Shown in pieces: positions 1-10,221 of a stretch of DNA of 64,000 nt. The notes under the pieces were generated by a model. It was not told the origin of the DNA and ran no database searches. It saw nothing but the letters and a program-made list of their open reading frames with translations. How positions within the stretch are numbered: the first letter of the stretch is position 1; each line of letters opens with the position of its first letter. Source of the stretch: Haliotis asinina (Eukaryota; Mollusca; Gastropoda; Lepetellida; Haliotidae). Position numbers and translations under genes: made by a program. The stretch covers positions 29,579,118-29,643,117 of the forward strand of contig NC_090280.1 of assembly GCF_037392515.1 (NCBI RefSeq), read 5' to 3'.

Positions 1-1826
1 ACCTGTGCTTTCATTGTAAATTGTGGGCACTTTAAAAACGTCCTTATGGCACAACCTACTTCTTTAGATTATTCTGTCATGTTACAGGATGATGTTGATG
101 TTGTTGTTGTTGGTGGTGGTGGTGTGCTATCTAAGTGACTCCTCATAAGTAATATAGTTTGCATTACCCAGAGTGTCAGAAGGGTTGTGCCTCCGGTGGA
201 GAAACCAGGGCGCCCTCCTGATCTGCACCAAGAGATCAGGAGGTACCAAACCAAGGGCAATTGACAGAGAACAATGGTGACCCTGACGACAGTGTAGTTG
301 GGATGCAAGCGAGACATATTTTCTGGTCATACCAACAGATTCGGGGGGTCATTTAGGTGCACAGGGTTGTGTACTATACACTAGGGGTTGAGAAACCACG
401 GAAAGAGTCTGCACACAGAGCTGACTCCAAGGTTTTCACACCCGATCACAGGTGGGCTCGATCCCGACACCTCAACCTCACTGGATCACAAGCCTGGTGC
501 TTTAGCCAGCTCACCCATCGAGTCAACACTCACGATGGTATCTTTCAGCGTAACGCTTTCTTGTAAAACCATTTTGAAAATCATCATTTGAATACTTGTC
601 TCAAGACACCACAAAGAGATATGTCAAATGTGTACTTTAGATCCCAGCTTATCGTCTTATATCTGTTACAGGAATTGCAACAATGTATGTAGCGTAGCCT
701 TTAAGAACCTATCCCGTCTATCCAGAGTACATACATTGTCCACATGTTTCACTTGGAATATTCGGGATGTATCAGCGCGAATAATCGAGATCATAAGTGA
801 TCATCAGAGTGATTTTGGCAATGTATTTATTTATTATTATTTGCCCACATTTTGTAAGATTAGATGTTCCTGAAAGGTTTGTTAAAAAAAGATCCTTATT
901 TGTCTTATCAACCTTGTCAAATATTCCAAGTTGTGTGCGTTACTTTGGTGAATGCATAAGCATGTTCCACTGAAAAGTGCACCTGAAAAAATTCAGATAA
1001 GTTGGATTACATTTTATTGACCAAAGAAGTTCTCACTCGCGGGACTCCATGTCAGGTTTCTTATTTCCACACTGACTTAACTGTTCAGTGTTAACTGATT
1101 TGGACTAAAGTTTATAGGTATTTGTTTCTTAAATTGCATTTATGACACAAAGCCTTGAATTCTATAATTAAAGGTATATATTCAGTTTTTTGTGGTCAAG
1201 TGGCATATCCAAGCATGTAGATCATTTGCTCTCAGGTCTTGTTTAATTCCCCTTGCAACGTGCGAAGCCGATTTCTAGTGTTGAATTGAAATAATAATAA
1301 AATCCAAAGTCATTCACCTTATATTTTGTTACAGATACAAGGAACAGTGAAAACGTAGACCCCGAAAACATGCATTCAAATCTCAGACAATTGTGAATAA
1401 TGTTAATTTTGAATTTCCGATGCAAATTTAAATGAGCCATATTTTTGGTGTCATGCAAGTACTTCAGTTGCACCAACAAATTTCAGAAGAGAAAATGCCT
1501 CGTACAAAAACTGTTTACATTACAACTTTGCAACGCCATTTACAGTCTGTTTGATTCCATTTGAGACCGATGAATTGCTCACTAACACAAAGTCTAATAA
1601 TTGCATCAAAACCAAATTTTGCACAGCCACATGAAATCAACAGACGAACTCTGATGATGTGTCTCATAATTTGGGACACCCGAATATAAACGTTGTTTAA
1701 CAAACGATAATCATTTTCTTGTCACCTTTCGCTATTGAGGGGGCCTCTTGCTGGTAGAACAACCGGGTGGGCAAGGTGCACATGTGAAATTGACACTTGT
1801 GATTTTGATCGGCAAACCAGACATTC

Positions 1827-3080
1827 GTGATTGCAACAATGAGATTACCACATGATGCTAAGTCGATTATTTGCGAAGTATTTAACTTTTTAAAAAACGA
1901 AGGTGAAAGGGGTAAGCCCCAATATGCTTTGGCAAAGTATCGTTTACGAACTGCACGTGCTGTTGGGATGACGGAAGGGAAGTTAAAAACTATCTTGAAA
2001 AACTGTACCGATTCCACCTGCACGACACAACTGAGGGGACCGTCTCAAAACCCACACGACGTGAGAAAGTCGATGTATTTCAACAACAGCTGGTTAGAAA
2101 CGCCATTAAGTCTCTATATAAACAAAATACCTTTGTCTCTCTGTGTATTCTGAAAAAGCATATGGAGACAAATAATTCTTTGGTTATATCAAAATATTAT
2201 AGAAGTTGCTTCACAAATTTGGTTTCCGTTACAAAAAAGTAGGCTCAGAAAATAGACGTGCACTGTGCGAGAGGTCTGATATTGCTCGACTAAGAAACCA
2301 GTACTTACGCACAATTCGAAAGAAACGTACAGAAGGTTACGAGCCTGTATATTTGGAAACATGGGTAAATGCTTCCCATACTACAGGGACACTATGGTTC
2401 GCTAGCTCCTCTTCAGATTCCTGTGCCAGAAAATTACCACTTGGTAAGGGAGAGCGACTGATTGTCCTCCATGCTGGTTGCAAGAGTCAGGGATTCCTAC
2501 CTGGCTGCTCCCTAGTCTTCAAGGAAAACACACACACCGCACACCCCCTTCCCAAAAGTCTGATTGTCATGGATAACGCTCCACGTCATGGCGTTCAAGT
2601 ACCTAATACAAAGGCCCAAACATCTAACAGTAAGAAGGGGGACAGGATAGAATGGTTGCAAAACAAAGCAATATCATATCCAGAATAAACAACCAAACCT
2701 GTTCTGTATGACACCATAAAGTCAGACAAAACCACATCTGTCTTTAAGGTTGATGAGTACCTTACAGAACAAGTTCATTCAGTTTTGCGATTGCCACCCA
2801 ATCATTGCGATTTAAACTCAATAGAACTCATTTGGTGTATCATGAAATCAGATGTTGGCATGCAAAATGTAACATTCAAACTTCGGATGTACAGAGGATT
2901 GTTCAACAGTCAATAGACACCATCACGCAGGAACCATGGCAAAAATGCGTTGAGAAAGTTGAGAATGAAATAGAAAGACATTATTGGGAACAAAGTGGAC
3001 TGGAACATGCCACCATCAAGCCAGTCGTCATCAGGGTGACTGACGACAGCGACACCGATTCAGACAACAGCGTCTTCTGA
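1827..3080 (+). mobile_element. Dead Tc1/mariner-superfamily transposase (copy 1)
   Basis: A degenerate IS630/Tc1/mariner-type transposase. A helix-turn-helix-like N-terminal part lies at 1827-2153. The DDE core runs from 2206 and includes LETWVNASHT, GKGERLIVLHAG, VMDNAPRH and CDLNSIELIW. The C-terminal part (2887-3080) ends in an acidic DSDTDSDNSVF tail. I recall relatives with D-E-T-W at the first motif; here the Asp codon is missing, so the first catalytic acid is lost. The second Asp (VMDNAP) and the Glu (IELIW) remain. It is broken by a frameshift after about 2150, a TAA at 2686-2688 and a frameshift near 2885. The same element is duplicated at 54675-62006, where a LINE splits it. I cannot name the subfamily and did not find its terminal repeats. 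Confidence 0.75.
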
Positions 3081-3472
3081 AAGTGGCAACACTGACTCCC
3101 ATTGAACATCTCAAGTGATAACAAGATAACGGGGCTTTTGAGATGACCCCATCTTCACAACACACGCTTGTTGATTACCTGGCTGTTCTACCAGCAACTC
3201 GCTGGAATGTAATCAGTTTGAATCCAGGCAGAACTAGTGTAGAGTGGACAAAACGGGATAAGATAGCACTTAACAATATGAACGTTTATGATATTTCAAG
3301 TATTTGTGACGATATATTTATCATTCACTTCTTTAGCGCGCGAGTTTGGTTTTAAAGACTGCCAAGAGAGTTACCGACTAATATCGTTTGCTCTTATCTT
3401 GATTACACGCTCTAAACTTCACCTGACGAATGCCACATGCTCCTTTCACGTGTTGATTACAACCTTGAATGG

Positions 3473-3484
3473 TATATTTATAAG
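3473..3484 (+). promoter_or_regulatory. TATA box of GH86-like gene A
   Basis: TATATTTATAAG lies 41 bases upstream of the gene A start codon. That spacing suits a TATA box with a very short 5' leader. The duplicate at 62590-62601 is identical, and gene B has TATATATAAG at the matching distance. A palindromic E-box, CACGTG, sits just upstream at 3447-3452; in copy 2 it is CACATG. Placement is inferred from sequence only. Confidence 0.55.
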
Positions 3485-3524
3485 CTCATGTTAGTCAACA
3501 GAACTGTCAAAATACCGCAGGAAA

Positions 3525-3752
3525 ATGTTGCTACAGCTCCTTTCCACCCTACTGGTGTGGGGATCGACGTTCTCTGACACAACTGTCACAATCTACAACG
3601 AGTGGCTTTCCCAGGGTGGACGTGTCCATTATGAAGTGGAACGATGGAACAAAATCAATGGTCTCACCCACGTGAACCTAATACCAAAGTGTAAGGCTAT
3701 TGGAACGGCTGCCGGGCGTTGGGTGAACAGAGACATGCAGCTATTTACAAAT
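3525..3752 (+). CDS. GH86-like secreted glycoside hydrolase, gene A, exon 1
   Basis: First coding exon, 76 codons, phase 0 at its end (AAT followed by donor GTACGT). The protein starts MLLQLLSTLLVWGSTFSDTT, a typical signal peptide with likely cleavage around TFS/DTT, so the enzyme should be secreted. The mature N-terminus (VTIYNEWLSQGG, then GRWVNRD near residue 65) is shared with exon 1 of genes B and D, which supports the exon and its start. It joins in frame to exon 2 at 7156. The intervening 3.4-kb intron holds a Tc1 relic, a T-rich tract and a complete Tc1 element. The start is chosen because the hydrophobic signal follows at once, a TATA box lies 41 bases upstream, and the same ATG is kept in the duplicate at 62642. 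Confidence 0.85.
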
Positions 3753-3779
3753 GTACGTACAAAGTAAACCTCATCATAT

Positions 3780-4080
3780 TCTGTGAAGGTAGCCAAACTA
3801 CTGTGACTCCGCATGGTCCCTAGCATAGTAATATCCCTTTAGTTGCTGATCATCAACAGCCTGGTTTCTATTGTATTGTTACATATCATGATATATTTTA
3901 TGGTTCCATACTAGTTTTAAAGCAACATCTTTGATAACGAAGATATTTTAGGGACTTAAGCTTTCGGGATTGCGGTAGATGCCTTCATCAGGTAAAGATT
4001 CCGAAACATTGAAAAAACGATGACGTTTAAATCGATTAAAATATCTTGGTCATCTATGACAACTTCTAAATGCTTCTAAA
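3780..4080 (+). repeat. Old LINE 3'-UTR scrap and adjoining repeat relic (copy 1)
   Basis: Roughly 3780-3915 resembles the 3' UTR of the window's LINEs: the CATGGTCCCTA block, then a TTAGTTGCTGAT block, then a TATTGTATTGTT block in the same order as at 43870-43940. From about 3936, AAGCTTTCGGGATT followed by CCTTCATCAGGTAAAGATTC resembles the ends of Penelope-like elements, but only weakly. Both scraps are repeated in copy 2 at about 62890-63210, so they predate the duplication. Confidence 0.4.
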
Positions 4081-4364
4081 AGACATAAAGAAAACATCTT
4101 TCACAGTCTACTTATACTGATTCAAAAATAAAACTTCATAAAATGTAATTTTAAAAGAAAATAGTATTTTTTCTCTGATGATACATCTTTCTATCCGAAA
4201 TGGGATCCCTATATTTCGACTTTAGAAAAAAACGTTAGCAAAGCACACTCAAACCTATCCAATCGTCGTGCAAATGGCGTTAATTTCAGGTTTTCCACGT
4301 GCAGTCGATCACGTGATCTTCGCATCGAAGTTTTCTTCATTTGTATGTGTACGGTACTTTAAAT

Positions 4365-4690
4365 GCCACCATTGTCAAATGTGCAACGTGAACGTGCCGT
4401 TGGCATGTTGCAAGCGGGATGATCAGTTATTAACGTCACAAGAGCAATGTGATGAACCCGTCGTACTGTGTATGACTTGCGAGGTCGTCTACAACAAACT
4501 GGCACCACTTCTGATTGGCCAAGGTCGGGTCGTCCACGTGTGACGTCACGAGCTGAAGACTGTCAAGTCGTCCTACGTCACCTACGTGACAGATTTCTGC
4601 CGGCTACACGAACAAGGGTTGCGATGTTTAGAGGTCGACTGTCCTAACAGACCATTCGAAATCGGTTGCGGGCTGCCAATCCCCATTTGA
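4365..4690 (+). mobile_element. Tc1-like transposase N-terminal relic (copy 1)
   Basis: Translating with frame changes gives Tc1-family pieces: VQRERAVGML, then VYNKLA in one frame with a GRLQQTGTT-like block in another, then PRSGRPRVTSRAED-type sequence, HLRDRFLPAT and NRLRAANPH. These match the DNA-binding half of Tc1 transposases (the GRPRVT linker is characteristic). No catalytic half is present. The matching relic in copy 2 is at about 63545-63870, where the open part reads MYDLRGRLQQTGTTSDRPRS. It lies in intron 1 of gene A. Confidence 0.7.
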
Positions 4691-4909
4691 ATTTTTATCC
4701 TTGTGATCTGACATTTTGTATACCCATTTTTTGGAACGGCAGTGAAGCCTAATGGAACTAGTTGTGGCACTGTCAGTGTATGGAGTATATCACACAGATC
4801 TCAGCAATGCAATTATAACAATATAACCATCTTACCATCTCTTGTTCTTTTATAGTGGCCTAAAGAATGTGAATTTTCTTTTGACTCAGTATATTTTACC
4901 GTTCATTGA

Positions 4910-5340
4910 TGTCTGGGTATTTGTGTTTTTGTTTTTTGTTTTTGTTTTTGTTTTGTTTTTTTTTGTTTTTTTTGTTTTTTGTTGTTTTTTTGTTGTTGTT
5001 GTTTTTTTTTTGTTTTTTTTTTGTTGTTTTTTTTGTTTGTTTTTTTTTTGTTTTTTGTGGGTTTTTTTTGTTTTTTTTTTTGTTTTTTTTTTTTTTTGTT
5101 TTTTTTTTTTTTTTTTTTGTTTTTTTTTTTTTGTTTTTTTTTTTTTTTTTGTGGTTTTTTTGTGTGTTTTTTTTTCTGGGGGTTGCTTTTGTTTTTCGTT
5201 TTGGTGGTTTTTATGGGTGTTTTCGGTGTTTTGTATTTTTTATTTATATTTTTTTGGTTTTTGGTTTTATTTGTATTTGGTTTGTTTGCTTTTTTCTCTT
5301 TCGTTTTTGTTTTTGTTTTTTTAATTGATTTTTTGGGGGT
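4910..5340. repeat. T-rich low-complexity tract
   Basis: About 430 bases made almost wholly of T runs broken by single or double G, with a few C. All long open frames here are an artefact of this composition: poly-Phe/Val on one strand and poly-Lys on the other. It lies inside intron 1 of gene A, upstream of the Tc1 element. Such tracts are often mis-sized in assemblies. Confidence 0.95.
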
Positions 5341-5642
5341 CCTTTTTTGGGTGGGTGGGGGGTGGGTGGTGGTTCTTTTTAAAATAACAAAATATATATG
5401 TTGCATACCAAAAACATTTGTAGTCTCTGTGACTTAAATACTACTGATGTCAATCTAAATTTTAACCCACTCACTATATCTGTAGAGTAGATCTTTAGGT
5501 TTTATTGTTTGGAATTCAGGTTCTTGCTTATCATATGCTATTAGCCCTCGCCAAGATAGGCGATCGTAAGTAAACTGTTGATGTATCTGGCACACATTTC
5601 TGTATCTTAGATAATTTGAAGTCTTCATATTTCAACAATATA

Positions 5643-6939
5643 TAGTATTCACAGAAATTATTGAGAATCATGTTGCGTCATGTAACTCATTACGTTTATT
5701 AACCTCTGGCGTTTTACTTACATAAACATGTTAAAACATCATCCTTTTACAGTCTCAGTCTTGTTTTAGTACTTTGTTAGACCTCCTCGCTCAGCAATGC
5801 ATGCCTGAATACGCCAAGGCACACTACCCACCAAAGTTTGTAGGTAATCGTGTGACAGGGTATCCCAATATTGGACCACCTCGGCCTTCATATCTTCAAT
5901 ATTTCTCAGTCCCTTTTGGTTTATTCTGTCCTTCATGACTCCCCACACATTCTCAATTGGGTTTAGGTCTGGGATGTAACTGGGCCAGTCTAAAACTTGA
6001 ACATTTTCGCCCGACAACCACTGTTTTGTGTAGCGCGCAGTGTGTTTTGGCTCATTATCATGCTGGAAAATCCAATCATCTTCATACAATGTTTGTGCTG
6101 TCGGAAGAAGGTGACAATTTAGAATGTCAACGTATCTTTCTTTTGTCAAGTTTCCCGTGAAAACACACAATGGCGTCACTCCGCGAGCCGATATGCCACC
6201 CCACATGTGAAACTTCGGGCTATGTTTTGGTCGCTGGTAGATAGGTTTGACAGTATCTTTGGTCCAAATTTTCACACAATTAGGGAAAAGCCAAACAGAA
6301 CTTTCATCCGAAAAGAAAACATTATCCCAATCTTGATTTTCATGAGCCCGACACCAGTTTAAACGTTTTTCCTTTTGTGCATCTTTCATCAACGGCGAGG
6401 GAATTCCACGTTTTTTCACCCAATTCAGTCTCTGTAATTCCTGACTAACTGTTTCATTGCATACCTGAGGACATCCTCTGCTAATCATTTCATTTCTGAT
6501 GTTCTCAACACTTTTCAATTTGCCCCTACTCACAATCTGCCCAAGTCTTCGGCGATCCACAACACTGAATTTCCTAGGCCGACCTGCCCCTGCTTTGTGC
6601 TCTATCCCGGTTCCTGTTTGAATATTCTTCAAAGTTCTGTATACTGTAGACAGAGGAATACCATGTCTACAAGCTAACACTTTAGCATCAGCCTCACCCC
6701 TTTCAAAATCATCTAGAATGAGCTTTCTTTTCTCTCTTGCTGTAAATTCTCCCATGTCAACACAGGAAGCCGTCTGCTCAGACAAGGGAGATAACTCTTG
6801 GCGTAATGAGCTGCCTTCTAAGCCTTCAAGAGTTGTCTCCCTTGTTTGGTATGCTTAGTGCATAGTGAAAGCCCTTTTTCCAATATTAGCATCATTAGAA
6901 AAAAAACAAAGATTTTCTCAATAATTTCTGGGAACACTG
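5643..6939 (-). mobile_element. Complete-looking Tc1 transposon in intron 1 of gene A
   Basis: A 1297-bp element with terminal inverted repeats and TA at both outer edges (5641-5642 and 6940-6941). The inner part of the repeats, CAGAAATTATTGAGAA, is identical at both ends. The outermost bases differ slightly: left TAGTATTCA, right (reverse strand) CAGTGTTCC. TA target-site duplication, size and repeat layout are the classic Tc1 pattern. One open transposase gene lies inside on the minus strand, so the element may still be functional or only recently silent. Confidence 0.9.
5766..6785 (-). CDS. Tc1-family transposase, 339 aa
   Basis: A single uninterrupted reading frame encoding a DD34E transposase that cuts and pastes the surrounding element. 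The N-terminal third has paired helix-turn-helix DNA-binding motifs (REKRKLILDDFERGE, then HGIPLSTVYRTLK near residues 41-53) and a GRPRK linker near residue 68. The catalytic triad is visible: D160 in FFSDESSVWLF, D243 in QHDNEPKHTA and E278 in IPDLNPIENVW, with 34 residues between the last two. Length is normal for Tc1 (about 340). The usual SP before DLNP reads YIP, a minor variation. The frame runs opposite to host gene A and sits in its intron, so it is not part of that gene. Intactness suggests a fairly recent arrival. Confidence 0.93.
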   Translation of the reverse strand: MSEQTASCVDMGEFTAREKRKLILDDFERGEADAKVLACRHGIPLSTVYRTLKNIQTGTGIEHKAGAGRPRKFSVVDRRRLGQIVSRGKLKSVENIRNEMISRGCPQVCNETVSQELQRLNWVKKRGIPSPLMKDAQKEKRLNWCRAHENQDWDNVFFSDESSVWLFPNCVKIWTKDTVKPIYQRPKHSPKFHMWGGISARGVTPLCVFTGNLTKERYVDILNCHLLPTAQTLYEDDWIFQHDNEPKHTARYTKQWLSGENVQVLDWPSYIPDLNPIENVWGVMKDRINQKGLRNIEDMKAEVVQYWDTLSHDYLQTLVGSVPWRIQACIAERGGLTKY

Positions 6940-7155
6940 TATGTCTCATATGACATCATGGGTGGGTGAAACATGAAATATTTCAATGGTCTTTTAAGCA
7001 GAAAACCACGCCAGCAAATAAGGTAACCGCAGTAGAGTGAAAGATTTTTTACTTACACGCCACTCTCAGAAAAAATCAACTTTCATGTCGGCGGTCTGAC
7101 ATTATCGAGTCTGGACCAGATAATGGTTATTATTTCATTGTCACTTTTTATTCAG

Positions 7156-7300
7156 TGGCCCCAAAGTACAAGTCACCATGGTTATCCAGACCCCACCTAT
7201 CTTCAGGACCACGCACTTCAGTCAAAGTCATTCACGTATTACATGCAACAACTAGCTGACTATGGGAATAACATCTCCGACATGGTCTGGAACATACAAG
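7156..7300 (+). CDS. GH86-like gene A, exon 2
   Basis: A 145-base internal exon. The acceptor is a T-rich stretch ending TTTTTATTCAG at 7155; the donor is CAAG/GTATGT at 7300/7301. It enters in phase 0 and leaves in phase 1, which fits exons 1 and 3. It encodes WPQSTSHHGYPDP... through DYGNNISDMVWNIQ. The last 61 bases of the exon, plus the donor and 20 intron bases, form the first unit of the tandem array that follows. No counterpart of this exon was found near genes B or C. Confidence 0.8.
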
Positions 7301-8457
7301 GTATGTAATACCGCTAAATGTACATGCAACAACTAGCTAACTATGGGAATAACATCTCCGACATGGTCTGGAACATACAAGGTATGTACTGCCGCTAAAT
7401 GTACATGCAACAGCTAACTAACTACGGGAATAACATCCCCGACATGGTCTGGAACATACAAGGTATGTAATGCCGCTAAATGTACATGCAACAACTAGCT
7501 AACTACGGGAATAACACCCCCGACATGGTCTGGAACATACAAGGTATGTAATGCCGCTAAATGTACGTGCAACAGCTAGCTAACTACGGGAATGGCATCC
7601 CCGACATGGTCTGGAACATATAAGGTATGTAATGCCGCTAAATGTACATGCAACAACTAGCCAACTATGGGAATAACATCCCCGACATGGTCTGGAACAT
7701 ACAAGGTATGTAATGCCGCTAAATGTACATGCAACAACTAGCTAACTACGGGAATAACATCCCCGACATGGTCTGGAACGTACAAGGTATGTAATGCCGC
7801 TAAATGTACATGCAACAAGTAGCTAACTATGGGAATAGCATCTCCGACATGGTCTGGAACGTACAAGGTATGTAATGCCGCTAAATGTACATGCAACAAC
7901 TAGCTAACTACGGGAATAACATCTCCGACATGGTCTGGAACATACAAGGTATGTAATGCCTCTAAATGTACGTGCAACAGCTAGCTAACTACGGGAATAG
8001 CATCTCCGACATGGTCTGGAACATACAAGGTATGTAATGCCTCTAAATCTACATGCAACAACTAGCTAACTATGGGAATAACATCTCCGACATGGTCTGG
8101 AACATACAAGGTATGTAATGCCTCTAAATGTACATGCAACAACTAGCTAACTATGGGAATAACATCCACGACATGGTCTGGAACATACAAGGTATGTTAC
8201 AATGCCTCTAAATCTACATGCAACAACTAGCTAACTATGGGAATAACATCTCCGACATGGTCTGGAACATACAAGGTATGTAATGCCTCTAAATCTACAT
8301 GCAACAACTAGCTAACTATGGGAATAACATCTCCGACATGGTCTGGAACATACAAGGTATGTAATGCCTCTAAATGTACATGCAACAACTAGCTAACTAT
8401 GGGAATAACATCCCCGACATGGTCTGGAACATACAAGGTATGTAATGCCGCTAAATG
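7240..8457 (+). repeat. 81-bp tandem array of exon-2 end plus splice donor
   Basis: Fifteen head-to-tail units. Each has 61 bases copied from the end of exon 2 and 20 bases of intron, including the donor CAAG/GTATGT. Donor GT positions are 7301, 7382, 7463, 7544, 7625, 7706, 7787, 7868, 7949, 8030, 8111, 8192, 8276, 8357 and 8438. Spacing is 81 throughout except one 84. Unit variants fall into two groups (TGCCGCTAAATG and TGCCTCTAAAT-). All downstream units read AAC where the exon reads GAC. The array lies wholly in intron 2 of gene A except its first unit. Reading from exon 2 into the intron meets TAA soon after the first donor. Confidence 0.95.
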
Positions 8458-8755
8458 TTTTCAAGAGGTATATAAATACCCTGATAAACTTATTGTAAAC
8501 TTGACAAGGCCGTCATGGAACGGATGTAACGTGCCAAAGGATAAACTGCGTGTTTTAATGTTCATTTTCTTTCCTTCGTCTGAAGTACGCGTCCTAATCA
8601 GTTGGCAGCAGAGTACCGATGGCGAAAGAGTTCTAAATGTCTACAATGTAACTATTCACATACGCTTATTTAACTTTGAAGATGTCCAACATACGGTGAC
8701 AATGTTTGATGTTTGACGTACATTTTCTATCACTGCATATGGTCTTCCCATAAAG

Positions 8756-10221
8756 GTAGGAGCTGGCCCGCCTGGATAGATACGTCTCATCATCATGGCG
8801 GATTCCCAAACAACATTGACGCTGCATCAGAGTTTGTATCGCTGATGGTTCAGAGTGCCAAGGACTACACAGGAGGTCGCCTTCCCCACATATTTGAGGT
8901 CATCAATGAACCTGACTGGTACGAAGATATTATTGACCCACAAACTAATGTAGACTTTCACAGAGCCGTGGCCGACAAGCTGAAATCAAGATTTGGAATG
9001 AAAGTTGCCGGACCATCGTACACTAGTATGGCATTACGAAAATCAGACGAAAATAACTTCAGCTCATGGAAGAGAACTGCGAAGTTTCTGGACATGTCTC
9101 TTGATCACTTGGACTTTTTCTCTTTCCATTCCTACAACTATCTGCATATATCAGGTGGAAATCACACCTACTTTGGAATTAACGAAGCTCGTCTGGTTGC
9201 TTCTCTTGACATGGTGGAGAATTATTCATATATCAAAAAAGGAAAGAACGTTCAGTTAGTTAACACTGAATTTGGATTAGGTCTGGGTAACCTGAAATCA
9301 TTTGGCCCAAATTTTGAAAATGGAATGACGGACTTTGAAACAATATACCAAGAAAATGGCTTCATGTTTACTTTCCTTAACCTGAGAGAGTTTATCGACA
9401 GAGTTACCGTATTTCTCCTTTCAAATGAACAATTTCGAGGCCATACTGCCCTTCGATACTCATTGTTTACCAGGGATGGTCATCCTCTTCAAAATACGAA
9501 ATTCTTCACGTTTTGGAAAAACTTCATCAGTGATCAAAAATTTCTACGAGTCTCAAGTCAGTACGATGGACAGGAGAGAATTGTTTCACCTCTTGCCCTA
9601 GCCAATCCTCGCACCAAAGAGATGGTGGTTCTACTCCACAACTATGGGAGTAAATGGCAGAATGTAAAACTGGACTTTCCCAACAACTGGCTTAACCCTA
9701 CCACGGGCGAAGAAACATGTGTTCTGTTCGAAAATGATAATCCATCTATTCATGCCAACTACCATTTCGACAGGTCTAAGCTGCATGGCACCGTCGGTCT
9801 GCCTGGATCGTCAACATGCTTCTACAAGTTTAAAACTAGCTACAACTTTAATGGAATACGCACGGACAACGAGAACACATACTATGGCAAGAAAATTATC
9901 ATCCCTATCAGCAACGGACGTGCACAGACAACCATCGATCTACCCAGCTCCGGATACCATTCATCATATCTTAGAGTAGGAATTAGCCGCGACAAGAATG
10001 CCGATGCAAAGCCCAAGGCCGTTGTCTTCAATGGCCACACGTTATCTTCAAGTTACATGCTGTTTGATGCCATGAAGGTTGACGGAAAAACAAAATGGAA
10101 TGTGTGGGTGTTCAAAGTGCCTCAAGGACAGGTCCACACGTCAAATACAGTCAGCATGACGTTTGACGGAAACGGTGGTCACGTGACATCCGTGGCACTG
10201 GTTGTTGGAAAATTTCATTAG
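8756..10221 (+). CDS. GH86-like glycoside hydrolase, gene A, exon 3 (catalytic exon)
   Basis: Last exon, acceptor AAAG/GT at 8755/8756, stop at 10219-10221. The spliced gene (228+145+1466 bases) encodes 612 residues. This exon carries the clan GH-A (beta/alpha)8 core: WPAWIDTSHHHGGFPNNIDAASEF near its start, acid/base E176 in HIFEVINEPDW and nucleophile E296 in LVNTEFG, then MFTFLNLREFIDR. After the barrel come beta-sandwich-like C-terminal domains (GSKWQNVKLDF, CFYKFKTSYNF, TIDLPSSGYHSSYLRVG). The layout and motifs suggest GH86, secreted enzymes that cut agarose or porphyran of red algae. That family is inferred and substrate cannot be told. The frame is intact. Gene C is a near twin and gene B a more distant one. 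Confidence 0.85.

Larger units (their letters stand above)
1..4824. repeat. Segmental duplication, copy 1 (left end off window)
   Basis: This stretch matches 52031-64000 in the same orientation and order: a shared flank, a dead DNA transposon, a promoter plus exon 1 of a GH86-like gene, and a Tc1 relic. By eye the match is high over most of its length, with scattered substitutions. Copy 1 is shorter. It lacks blocks present in copy 2 near 52197-52523, 52680-53006, 53520-53710 and 63480-63537, and lacks a LINE (55069-61152) and a SINE (about 62272-62465). The first missing block is flanked in copy 2 by TGCATTAC repeats, and copy 1 keeps one, which suggests loss through short homology in copy 1. 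Both outer limits are cut by the window, so the true size is unknown. Confidence 0.93.

Noticed and set aside
4842-5437. Long overlapping open frames rich in Phe or Lys
   Set aside because: They come from the T-rich low-complexity tract. Three frames are open at once and no domain is present.
7240-8457. CRISPR-like array
   Set aside because: Units are contiguous copies with no unique spacers, they derive from exon 2, and the setting is an animal gene.
8756-10221. Bacterial contamination, because the enzyme type is mostly bacterial
   Set aside because: Proper introns, a TATA box, paralogues among animal transposons and shared splice phases show that it is in the host genome.
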